The notes below the pieces were generated by a model that was given only the letters and a program-made list of their open reading frames with translations, did not search any database and was not told the DNA's origin. The translations under genes were made by a program, and so were the position numbers. A DNA stretch of 64,000 nt from Bubalus kerabau (taxonomy: Eukaryota; Chordata; Mammalia; Artiodactyla; Bovidae): contig NC_073627.1 in the NCBI RefSeq assembly GCF_029407905.1, positions 161,391,697 through 161,455,696 of the forward strand, in the 5' to 3' direction. Shown piece by piece: positions 33,021-43,447 of this stretch (positions are counted from its first letter, which is position 1; every line of letters starts with the position of its first letter).

Positions 33021-33937
33021 TAGTAATACTGGCCTATAATTTGCTTTGATCATAATATTCTCATCAGGTTTTGCTATTACCAGAGTTTGATGACCTCATA
33101 AAAAAGACTCATAGGTGTTCTCTCCTGATAGCTGAAAGTTTATCTTCTTTTCTGAGTTCATATAAATGGTTCTGAAAGATTAATATTGTTTACTCTTTAC
33201 ATTGACAAAATTCACTACCAAAGCTATCCAGGTTGTGGTAATATCTCCTCTTTTATTCCTGAAGTGTTTAATTTGTGCTTTCACATTTTTTTCTTAATAA
33301 GTTAGCTAGAGGTTTATCCTCTTCATTAATCTTTTCAACTAACTGACTTCTGGCTTTGTTAATTTCTCTATTTTTGGTGGGGGGGGGGAGTGTTGCTTTC
33401 TAATCATTTATTTCTTCTCTTTATTATTTCCTTCTACTTACTTTGAGTTACTTTAGTCTTATTTTTCCAGCCTTAGTTGAAATTTCAGGTAGCTGACCTA
33501 AAACTTTTCTTCTTTCTTAGTCTAGTCATTTAACACTATTCCTTTCTGTCTAAACACTGATTTAGCTGCATCCCACAAATTTTGACATATTCTATTTCCA
33601 TGATCATTTAAGTCAAGATATGTTTGAGTTTCCCTTCTGATTTCTTGCTTGAAACATTATTTAGAACTGCTTAATTTACAAGTATTTTGGCATTTTCTAG
33701 GTATTATTTTTATATTCACTTAAAATTTATTTCTGTTGTGGTCAGAAAACATCTATATATTTTCAGTGTTTTGAAATTTATTTAGTTTTTTTTGAACCAG
33801 CATATATGTATCTTGGTGAATATTCCATATTCACTTGAAAAAATTATATATTCTGCAATTTTTGAATAGTGTTTTATAAATTTTAATGAATCATTTTGTT
33901 TGACAATATTTTTCAATTTTCTAAATTCACACTGAAT

Positions 33938-33991
33938 TCTTTTTTTTTATTTTATTTTATTTTTAAACTTTACATGATTGTATTAGTTTAC
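33938..33991 (-). mobile_element. L1 3' tip, antisense
   Basis: A T run, then 'attttatttttaaactttac' and 'atgattgtattagtt', the same end as at 1244-1333. Inserted in the old antisense L1. Confidence 0.7.
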
Positions 33992-34039
33992 TCTACCAAT
34001 TATTGAAGGGAAGTATTAAAATTTTCATGATATAATCAT

Positions 34040-34317
34040 GCTGCTGCTGCTGCTGCTAAGTCGCTTCAGTCGTGTCCGACTCTGTGCGACCCCATAGATG
34101 GCAGCCCACTAGGCTCCTCTGTCCCCGGGATTCTCCAGGCGAGAACACTGGAGAGGGTTGACATTTCCTTCTCCAGTGCATGAAAGTGAAAAGTGAAAGT
34201 GAAGTCGCTTAGTCGTGCCTGACTCTTAGCCACCCCATGGACTGCAGCCTACCAGGCTCCTCCGTCCATGAGATTTTCCAGGCAAGAGTACTGGAGTGGG
34301 GTGCCATTGCCTTCTCC
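34040..34317 (-). repeat. Bov-A2 dimeric SINE with target duplication, antisense
   Basis: Complete dimer starting with a gct run. Flanked by the perfect 11-bp repeat 'gatataatcat' at 34029-34039 and 34318-34328. Confidence 0.95.
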
Positions 34318-34908
34318 GATATAATCATAGATTTGACTATTTACCCTTTAGCTGTGTTGATTCTTGCTTCATAGATTTGAATCTATGCTATTATCCACAT
34401 ATATATTTAGCTTTTATTTTGATGTTTTCTTAATGCTTTGACCACTTTATCATTTATTTCTGGCAATATTCTATTTCTTGAAGTGAATTTGCCTGCCATC
34501 CCCACTTTCATTTAGTCTTTGATTGTTATAACTTTATCTTTTTACTTTCAACCTCTCTGTATCTTTATACAAAATGTACTTTTAAAAACAACAAAGTTGT
34601 ACCTTCCTTTTTTATATCCAGTCACATCATCTCTGTCTTTCAACTGGAGTTTTTAGTATTTATATTTAATGTAATGATTAATATCTTTTGGTTTAAATCC
34701 ATTGTCTTACTATTTGATTTCTATCTGTCCCTCCCATTTTTCTTATCTGTTTTTTCCTATTTCTGTATTTTTGGGTCAAGTTTTAAATTATTATTTTATT
34801 CCATTTTATTCCATCTATTAGCTTTTAAGCTAAATTTAATTTTAGAACTTATAGTGGGTTTTTTGGGTTACAGTATGGTTTTTTAATTTCTTTCACTCTT
34901 TGTTGTTC

Positions 34909-35447
34909 AGCTCAGTTCAGTCACTCAGTCGTGTCTGACTCTTTGTGACCCCATGGACTGCAACACACCAGGCCTCCCTGTCCATCACCAACTCCCGGAA
35001 TTTACTCAAACTCATGTCCATTGAGTCGGTGACGCTATCCAACCATCTCATCCTCTGTCATCCCCTTCTCCTCCTCCCTTCAATCTTTCCCAGCATCAGC
35101 ATCTTTTCAAATGAGTCAGTTCTTCACATCAGGTGGCCAGAGTATTGGAGTTTCAGCTTCAGCATCAGTCCTTCCAATGAATATTCAAGACCGATTTCCT
35201 TTAGGATGGACTGGTTGGATTTCCTTGCAGTCCAAGGGACTCTCAAGAGTCTTCTCCAACACCACAGTTCAAAAGCATCAATTCTTCGGCGCTCAGCTTT
35301 CTTTATAGTCCAACTCTCACATCCGTTCATGACTACTGGAAAAATCATAGCTTTGGCTAGATGGACCTTCATTGGCAAAGTAATGTCTCTGCTTTTTAAT
35401 ATGCTGTCTAGGTTGTTCATAAGTTTTCTTCCAAGGAGCAAGTGTCA
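34909..35447 (-). mobile_element. BovB LINE 3' end, antisense
   Basis: From the end repeat 'ctcagttcagtcactcagtc' at the left to a truncation at about 35447. The reverse strand has a 105-codon frame at 35124-35441 with the ORF2 C-terminal motifs GCESWTIKKAE and ELWCWRRLLRVPW. No complete ORF2. Confidence 0.92.
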
Positions 35448-36041
35448 ATGTATAGTGTAAAAACCTTATGACAGAAATTTTCAATTGCTTAAGGATGAAG
35501 GAATTAAAGCAACTTACCAGTGATCTATTCAGTTCCTTTACCAGGGGAATATTTTTGGGGAGAGGGGAAAAAAAGGACAGGTTATCCAGAATAGGCCCCT
35601 TATCAACTGGATTTCTGAGAAGAGATTAATGATGTTTGTTGGAATGAACTGAACTTATCTATTCACTGCCCTTTTTAGGGTGTTAATAAATAAAGAATCA
35701 TTTACAGAAAATAAACCTTTCTGTGGTTATACATTCATCTATAATACATGACACTCTGAAGAATTTTTAATATGCTACACAATTCACTGGGGTATGATAT
35801 AAGATGCTTCTTAAATGTTCTGTGTGATATAACTGCAAATATCATGTAGGACCACACCCATTATTTGGTCCAATATGTCTGTCTGATGCATGGAAAAACA
35901 ACTAGGGTTTCGATGGAAATCTAAAAGTATTTACCAAGTCTTTCTTTTTGATGGGATTTGAATGCCAAACTCTGTCTCCCCTGCTATCAGCTTCTCATTA
36001 AATCTCTGTTCAACTCTTTATCCTTCTAATTGTCATTTTCC
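35448..36041. other. Unclassified interval
   Basis: A/T-rich, with no recognisable gene or repeat. Confidence 0.5.
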
Positions 36042-36053
36042 CTTGGATTCTAA

Positions 36054-36272
36054 TGGGCTTCCCAAGCAGCACTAGTGGTAAAAAATCCACCTGCCAATGC
36101 AGGAAACAAGAGCTGTGGGTTTGATCCCTGAGTCAGGAAGATCACCTGAAAGAGGGCATGGCAACCTATTCCAGTATTCTTGTATGGAGAATTTCAGGGA
36201 CAGAAGAGCCTGGCAGGCTACAGTCCCTAGCGTTTCAGAAAGTCAGACACAACTGCAGTGACTTAGCATTCA
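36054..36272 (+). repeat. Bov-tA SINE with target duplication
   Basis: Diverged but full-length copy ('gggcttcccaagcagcacta' to 'agtcagacacaactgcagtg'). Flanked by 'cttggattctaa' (36042-36053) and 'cttgggttctaa' (36273-36284), one mismatch apart. Confidence 0.9.
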
Positions 36273-36449
36273 CTTGGGTTCTAAGAAGACTCACTCTCTT
36301 CACTCCCAATTCAATGGTCAGTCAGATGAGAGATTTTACACAAAGTTTAGGTTCCCCCTGAATGGTTCCCTCTTTTCCAAGATTTATCCCTAAATTTCCA
36401 GCTACTCTGGCAGCCACAAAGGTAACAGGAGGGAAAGGGGCAGGGCACA

Positions 36450-37010
36450 ACATTTGAAAGAATGTTGTAGTCCAAGGACACAACATAAAATCAATTAGAA
36501 TGAAATGGGACCAAGATGGCAGACAAAACTAGACCTCAATCAGCAAGTGAAATGACACATCCAGAGGTGCCATGACAGTTTCAAGGCACTGTTAAAAGAC
36601 AAGGGGGTGGGTGGTGGCCCAAATCTTGGAAATCTCCACCCCTTCCCAAAAATACTTGGAATAATCCTCCCACTTATTAGCATATGAAATTACACAGCCT
36701 ATAAAAACTAACCATGCCAAATTTCAGGGCTGCATTTGCCCTCTGTGATGGCCCACTCTCTCTCTGTGGAGTGTGCTTCTCTCTGTATCTGAATAAATCC
36801 ACTTCTTACCTATCACTCTGTCTCTCACTGAATTCTTTCTGCAATGAGACATTAAGAACCTGAGCTTCGTTAGCTCCTGAAACCAGGTACTCTGGATTTT
36901 GACTGGGTTTGAGTCCAAGCCACATGGGTTCAAGTGCCAAGCAAGATTTTGGCTGGATTCAAGTCCCAGCACACAGGTTTGAGTCCTTCTCTGTGGTAAA
37001 TGATTTCACA
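36450..37010 (+). mobile_element. Probable solo LTR of an endogenous retrovirus
   Basis: Promoter and processing signals are spaced as in a retroviral LTR: 'tataaaa' at 36700-36706, a C/T-rich stretch, 'aataaa' at 36792-36797, then 'cttcttacctatcactctgt' and 'gctgaattc'-like U5 wording ('cactgaattctttctgcaat'). No gag, pol or env remnant is adjacent. Both outer limits are approximate, and no flanking duplication was found. Confidence 0.55.
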
Positions 37011-38892
37011 AATGCTGATCTGATTTCTCAGATCAGGGCTGTTACTTTTTGCTTGAGTACCATCTGCTACATGGACTGGGGAGAACCCTGTTGATATCAC
37101 CCAGTCTGGTTCATATCTTTTATGAGTTGAATTCCCTTCTGTTTTGCCTGATTTTGATCACTTTTAAGTGCCAGGAAATAGCTGCTATTTTATACTTGAT
37201 TTGGAGTTTATAATTGTTAGTAGCATGAGGGTTAGTCTGATCTGAGCTACTCTGACACAAGATACTTCATCATTAGTAGAAGTTGGAAGTCTAAGATGTA
37301 CTTTTCAGGAAGATCTGACAGACTTCCTTCTGGGCTGGGTATGTAATAAGAGGGGGGGAAATAACTCAAAGATTACTTCTAGATTTTTGGCTTAAGTATG
37401 TGAGCAAATGCTAAGGCTATTATTGGAGATAGAGAAAAATACAGACTCATAAGCATGAGAAAACTTGTCAAATTTTTGGCAATTTCTTTTTCAGACAGAA
37501 ATTATCATGGAGGTTCTAAATTTCTTTTCTTTTCAATGTGAGTTAATGTAATTCCAAAGCAGAAGTGTGGTTTGGTACTTTATATATAACAGGGAGTCGG
37601 TTTGGCAACTTTCCTCAGTCTTAGTCACTGCCTCCATTTAACTTTTCTGAATGTATTCCTAAAGTTCAGTTCTCTTCTGACATTTACTCCTAGACACAGT
37701 CAGGTCAACCTAAGTGATTTACCTGCAACCACATAAGCCTTGGTCTACAGGAATTGAACAAGTGAGTCAGAAATGGGACTCTGGGCCAGATGTCAGTCAA
37801 TCTCTTTTCTCCCTTTTGGTCAACTGTTTACATTATGCTTGCAGTGAATCTTGCCTAAATGAGAAAGACAATCAACAACATTGCCAGTCAAAGAAAGAAA
37901 GAAACAGTGAAAACTGAAAACCTGACTAACTGATTTAATAGCACAATTAGGAGCAGAGCAGAGTCCCCCTTCCCAAAGTCAGCATAGACAGGAAAATGTT
38001 TATTTCTTATTTTAATAACACAACAATTAGAGCAGATCAGCTACTACCTATAATTGGATCTATGGGACATTGTCCCTGGAGTTTCAGAATTTGTCATACT
38101 GTGCAAATAGATTTACAACTTTAATTTGCTGCATGAATTAGAAACTTTTCACAAGCAACAGAAAATTTAAATTGCCTTACAGAGTGAAAGGATGGTCCTT
38201 TGGAGGATGTTTCTGGAGCACAAATGTCAAGGCAATTCTGGCTATATGAAGGAAATGCTATATGTCCCATCGTGAGAATATCTATCACCATTTTCCTGGG
38301 CTTAAGATGGAAAACCTGGACTTGTTTAACTTTCAAGATTTTCGGTTAATTAGTCTTTGGTTGCAGAAATCATTTTTACTAAATGAATCTCCCAAAATTA
38401 TTTTGGCAGAAGATACTGAACTTTGAAAGCAGAAAAACTCCCAAATAAGAAGACTGTTAGCCAACTATGGGAATAAAATCATCCCAGTGGTTCAGAGTTA
38501 AATTGATGTCTTCACCATCTATCAGTTACAGATGTGCTTTTGGAAAAAGAATGACTCCATAAGATTTTCTTTCCTCAAGATCTCATGATATTTATGTAAT
38601 AGCCTTGCCCTTTCCCAACTTTACCTTTAAAAAGTATTACAGCAAAAAGAAAATCTTGAAGATACTTTATCCGCTTGACTCCCTACTTGAAATTTTCCTT
38701 ATTGATGATAAATTACGTCAAATACATATTAATAATACCATTAAGAAGCTAGAGAAGCAGTTAAGCACATATTGTAAGTTGATGTGAAGAAAAAATACCA
38801 GAAAATAAAAATGGGGAAGATCTTGTGTTTTCTATATGATATGTGATGATAATCTTTCTATGTGTATATACAAATGACCTCTACATAATAAA
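37011..38892. other. Upstream flank of the olfactory receptor
   Basis: About 1.9 kb free of Bov elements. Receptor genes of this class usually have one or more upstream non-coding exons, but no splice site or promoter can be assigned by eye. The short frames at 37714-37917 and 38605-38787 show no recognisable content. Confidence 0.5.
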
Positions 38893-39834
38893 ATGTTCCA
38901 GGCAAATCTGACATCTGTAACAATGTTTTTCTTCCTGGGATTTTCTCACTACCCCAAAGGAGAGATCATCATATTTGTGCTGTGTTTGCTGATGTACCTG
39001 ACCACCTTGCTGGGAAATATGATTCTGATCTCCATTTCTATCTTGGATTCCCACCTACACACACCTATGTACTTCTTCCTCAGCAATCTCTCCTGTTTAG
39101 ACATCTGGTACACCTCTTCTGCTTTCCCTCCAATGCTGATAAACTTTGTTTCAGGGGAAAACACCATCTCATTCTTAGGATGTGCTGCTCAGATGTACTT
39201 CTGTCTGGCCATGGGCTCCACCGAGTGTGTGCTCCTGTCCATGATGGCATATGACCGATACGTGGCCATCTGCAACGCTCTAAGATACCCCACTATCATA
39301 AACAAGAGGGTTTGTGTGCAGATTGCAGCTGGCTCCTGGGTGACAGGTTGCTTTACTGCTCTGGTGGAAACAGTGTTTGTGTTGCAGTTGTCTCTGTGTG
39401 GTAGGAGTGTCATCAATCATTTTGCTTGTGAGATTCTTGCTGTCTTAAAATTGGTTTGTGTGGACACTTCCAAAGTGCAGTTAATCATACTGGTATTCAC
39501 CACACTTCTTGTTCCCATGCCAATGCTCCTAATTTGTATCTCTTATGCATTCATCCTCTCCAACATCCTGAGAATCAGCTCAGTGGATGGTCGAAGCAAA
39601 GCCTTTTCAACATGTGCAGCCCACCTGTCTGTGGTTGTTTTGTTCTATGGGACAGCTCTTTCCATGTACCTGAAGCCTTCAGCTATAGATTCACAGGAAA
39701 TAGACAAATTTATAGCTTTGGTATATGGTGCATTAACCCCAATGTTGAATCCTATCATCTACAGTCTACGAAACAAAGAGGTGAAAGCAGCTGTGAAAAA
39801 ATTGCTGATAGGAAATTCTTTGGTATTGTACTAA
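38893..39834 (+). CDS. OR13F1-like: Olfactory receptor, family 13 (OR13F1-like), intact single-exon gene
   Basis: Seven-transmembrane odorant receptor of the plasma membrane (olfactory cilia), signalling through Golf. It has 313 residues, the usual class II length. Seen: N-glycosylation site N5-L-T; GN at 41-42 in TM1; LHTPMYFFLSNLS at 55-67; MAYDRYVAIC at 118-127 after TM3; disulphide cysteine C97 and loop cysteines C169, C179, C189; SY at 217-218; KAFSTCAAHL at 236-245; PMLNPIIYSLRN at 283-294. The start has A at -3 and gives the normal short N-terminus. The MF.AN.TS N-terminus and HYPK at 19-22 resemble OR13F1 rather than OR13C. Oddity: A129 replaces the proline of the usual NPLRYP (GCT at 39277-39279, one change from CCT). 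Ortholog status is inferred from recognition only. Confidence 0.93.
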   Translation: MFQANLTSVTMFFFLGFSHYPKGEIIIFVLCLLMYLTTLLGNMILISISILDSHLHTPMYFFLSNLSCLDIWYTSSAFPPMLINFVSGENTISFLGCAAQMYFCLAMGSTECVLLSMMAYDRYVAICNALRYPTIINKRVCVQIAAGSWVTGCFTALVETVFVLQLSLCGRSVINHFACEILAVLKLVCVDTSKVQLIILVFTTLLVPMPMLLICISYAFILSNILRISSVDGRSKAFSTCAAHLSVVVLFYGTALSMYLKPSAIDSQEIDKFIALVYGALTPMLNPIIYSLRNKEVKAAVKKLLIGNSLVLY

Positions 39835-42339
39835 TTTCTGTCTTCAAGTAATATGAGAGCAAGCACACTCATCTGTATAATCTCCAACATTATCCAGAAA
39901 ACTGAAAAATAGGTGGAATAAACTAAATCCTGGAAAATACCTAGTTTTGAAAGGAGTTCAATATTAAATCCAATATCTTGATTTACCTGGTAAATAAAAT
40001 TTTTGATATTAATCAGTAATTTAGGAAGAATGAATTACATTTCTAGAGATGTATTTAGCAGTCACTGAATATTAATATAATGTTAAAATTATATGATTGC
40101 TTAGTTTTTCATATTTGATTCACTATATCATCTAAATGTTTAAATCTAGCATCACTATAACAATAACTAGTATGCCAAAAGTATAAGATATTAAGCCTAG
40201 GATATTTTAAAATAACTTATCATCGTATGATTAGTAATTATGTCTGAAATTATGAAGAAGTAATATTTTACATAAATGTGTATATAGTTCAAAGTATAAA
40301 TACATCATAATTCATACAACCAAGATACCATTAATTTTAGAACTTTTCCTACTCTAAATGTTAAAATGTAAAATTTAATAAACTACCATATGAATGATTT
40401 TTTTTATTTAGGATGTGAATGTAGGAGATGAGTAAATACCTGTGTATGTGCGAAGACATCATGACAAGGACTTACAATAATCTTGCATTTGAAGTGGAAT
40501 AAAGGAAAAGCATTCAGGGAATCTATAAAAGCTCCTTAAAGTATCTATGGTTATGAGGTCAAAATATTCTCATATTGTAATCTGAATGTGGAAGTGAATT
40601 CATTAATACACACACACATATACCATGTTGCATATTTTTCTTAGTGCATGCTGAATTGACCAGTTAAGGCTGAGAAAGAACATATTCCTACCTTGTAGAG
40701 ATTACACTGCAAAAGAAATTGCTAATGTACACATATATTGTGGGAAAAGATTCATGGATATATTTGACAAATGTGAGCAAAATTATGGAAATCATATTTT
40801 CACCAATATTTCATATTAATTAGTTTTTCTTTGCCTTTTCCATCCTCACTGGTGCTGGGAAATTATGAGACCAATACATGTATGTTAATCCCTCTTTATC
40901 AGAGAGATGCCCTTAAGTATATGTGGGTGATGGCTTTATTCTATGGAGAAGGTGACTCTTGCTAGCATTGACAGAATATCTTTGAATTTTAGACTTAGAG
41001 ATGGTAAGACAATCATAGATAATTATAACAGAAAGATCTATCCTGAATAGAGCTTTCGAGAAACAGTTCAGTTGAGGGTGAACTGATTCATAAAAGAACC
41101 ACGTAGGAGAAAAGAATTCAACAAGTAGGAACTGTGCTGGTGTTCAATTTAAGTACCATTACTATACATGAGAATTTTTTTTTGTTTCTCAGATAGATGC
41201 ACAGTTCTATTAATTCAGAAACCTTCCAAAGGGGATTTGTATTATTGAGTAAAAGCAGGATAATATATTAGGGTTTTTATCCTTAGTTTCATTTCACTAC
41301 CAGACAGCAATGACCATGGTATCTGATGTTATGTGGTTGAAAAGGAGGAAGAAATGTTAACCCTATTACCACCCAAACTCTACAGTCATTTATAACAAAG
41401 ACTGATTCCAGGTAATCACAATCACTGAGCCTATACACATTCATCTTATTTGTTTATGTGGGTAAAAATAAAATCTATAGTTTCATGCCTCATCAGCTAC
41501 TGTCAGCATGTGCTATCTTTTTCAACAACTTTATCTGTGTTTTAAAGGGATATGGATGAGCTAATTAATGCCCAAAAGATGGGCCAACCAGATGTCCAGA
41601 GGCAAAACTCAATAAAATGGCTTGTAACCCATCTGGTTAAATCATCATAGGCCTAAAGAGGGTCCTCAGATTTCAGGCACTTCAGCAAGAATAATTTTAT
41701 CTACACAAGTAGATCCAGGATGGAGTAAATTTCTGCATGATCCAAATATGTTTTGTTTTCTGTCTTCCAAGGATAGAATTGTATATGTAAACCAAAATTG
41801 CATTTTGATTACTTCTTTATCATTTTGTGTTCCATTATGAGCGATCTCCATTGTTTAACATTCTTTATCAAGAGAGGAGACAAATTCATTAGAAAGCAGC
41901 TTACCAAACTGTATCACATTTCAGTCCTGCCTCTCTGCAATAGCATTCAGTTCATACCTTGCAATATTTATATTTAGCATCCTTGAAGGGCTCACTCATG
42001 CAGGTGATTAGTTTAAACAGATGAGTAACTTCAACCCCTTGTGGAAAACTTACTATTTTACCTCTAAAAAAGCAACTTTGATTCCATAGTCTTAAGGAAC
42101 ATCTCACTGTGGCCCACTCCCATATATGGTTTTCAAATATATTTATGTGAACTCAGAGGAAACAATGCTTACATTTGCAATCACAAAATAAGTGGAAACT
42201 TAACAATGCCACTAGATACCTGGAGTCTAATTAATGTCTTTTTCTAAATATCTCTGCTTTTCTTTTCTTCAGGTGAATAAGATTTTAAATGATTTCTGAT
42301 ATGGTCTTTTATTTTTCATTTCACTAATTTGCCACAATC
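39835..42339. other. Downstream flank of the olfactory receptor
   Basis: About 2.5 kb of A/T-rich DNA without recognisable genes or Bov repeats. Several 'aataaa' sites occur downstream of the stop (for example at 39917-39922 and 39994-39999), but none can be assigned to the receptor transcript from sequence alone. Confidence 0.5.
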
Positions 42340-42363
42340 TGAGAACATACTGAACATGCAACG

Positions 42364-42679
42364 GGGTATTGTTTTTGCTTTGGCTCCATCCCTTCATTCT
42401 TTCTGGGGTTATTTCTCCACTGATCTCCAGTAGCATATTGGGCACCTACCGACCTGGGGAGTTCCTCTTTCAGTATCCTATCATTTTGCCTTTTCATACT
42501 GTTCATGGGGTTCTCAAGGCAAGAATACAGAACCCCATGAACAGTATGAAAAGGCAAAATGATAGGATACTGAAAGAGGAACTCCCCAGGTCGGTAGGTG
42601 CCCAATATGCTACTGGAGATCAGTGGAGAAATAACCCCAGAGAGAATGAAGGGACGGAGCCAAAGCAAAAACAATACCC
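42364..42679. repeat. Near-perfect inverted repeat (2 x 151 bp, 14-base loop)
   Basis: Left arm 42364-42514 is the reverse complement of right arm 42529-42679. By eye only two mismatches occur: 'ctccatccc' opposite 'ctccgtccc', and 'tctttctgg' opposite 'tctctctgg'. The loop is 'caaggcaagaatac'. The right arm is the normal BovB 5' region leading into ORF2. Confidence 0.95.
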
Positions 42680-42721
42680 AGCTGGTGATAGAAGCAAGGT
42701 CCAATGCTATAAAGAGCAATA

Positions 42722-43336
42722 TTGATAGGAACCTGGAATGTCAGGTCCATGAATCAAGGCAAATTGGAAGTGGTCAAACAAGAGATGGCAAGAGTGAACG
42801 TTGACATTCTAGGAATCAGCAAACTAAAATGGACTGGAATGGGTGAATTTAGCTCAGATGACCATTATATCTACTACTGTGGGCAGGAATCCCCCAGAAA
42901 AAATGGAGTAGCTATCATGGTCAACAAAAGAGTTCGAAATGCAGTACTTGGATGCAATCTCAAAAACGACAGAATGATCTCTGTTCGTTTCCAAGGTAAA
43001 CCATTCAATATCATGGTAATCCAAGCCTATGCCCCAACCAGTAACGCTGAAGAAGCTGAAGTTGAACGGTTCTATGAAGACCTAAAAGACGTTTTAGACC
43101 TAACACCCAAAAAGGATGTTCTTTTCATTATAGGGGACTGGAATGCAAAAGTAAGAAGTCAAGAAACACCTGGAGTACCAGTCAAATTTGGCCTTGGAAT
43201 ACAGAATGAAGCAGGGCAAAGACTAATAGAGTTTTGCCAAGAAAACGCACTGGTCATAACAAACACCCTCTTCCAACAACACAAGAGAAGACTACACGTG
43301 GACATCACCAGATGGTCAACACCGAAATCAGATTGA
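42722..43336 (+). pseudogene. BovB ORF2 apurinic-type endonuclease domain, inactive
   Basis: Frame of 204 codons with the exonuclease-endonuclease-phosphatase fold motifs: TWNVRSMNQGKL from residue 4, GISKLKWTG at 31-39, GDWNAK near 139-144. The family has a catalytic glutamate in the ISELKW-type motif; here it is lysine (K34, AAA at 42821-42823), which should abolish target nicking. A frameshift at the tyrosine-rich end ('ctacacgtggacatcaccag') ends the frame before the SDH motif. Confidence 0.88.
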
Positions 43337-43447
43337 TTATATTCTTTGCAGTCAACGGGAAGAAGCTCTATACAGTCAACATAAACAAGACCAGGAGCTG
43401 ACTGTGGCTCAGACCATGAACTCCTTATTGCCAAATTCAGACTGAAA

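Larger units (their letters stand above)
28441..34900 (-). mobile_element. Long old L1, antisense, with many later insertions
   Basis: Read from right to left this is one old L1: ORF2 through to a 3' UTR near 28440. Recognisable antisense phrases include 'tagctgcatcccacaaattt' (33562), 'ttttatttcttcttattttc' (31427), 'ttgccattgagttgttcaag' (29497), 'cctcaccaatagtgtacaag' (29252) and 'tttctgtgcctggcttattt' (28921). It is interrupted by L1, Bov-tA, Bov-A2 and an unclassified GC-rich insert, listed separately. No frame survives. Confidence 0.8.

Noticed and set aside
38605..38787. Upstream coding exon of the olfactory receptor
   Set aside because: The 60-codon frame has no receptor similarity, and the receptor's own start gives a normal N-terminus.
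42364..42679. CRISPR-like, cruciform origin or transcription terminator
   Set aside because: The long palindrome is explained by duplication of the BovB 5' end within one insertion; no repeat-spacer array is present.
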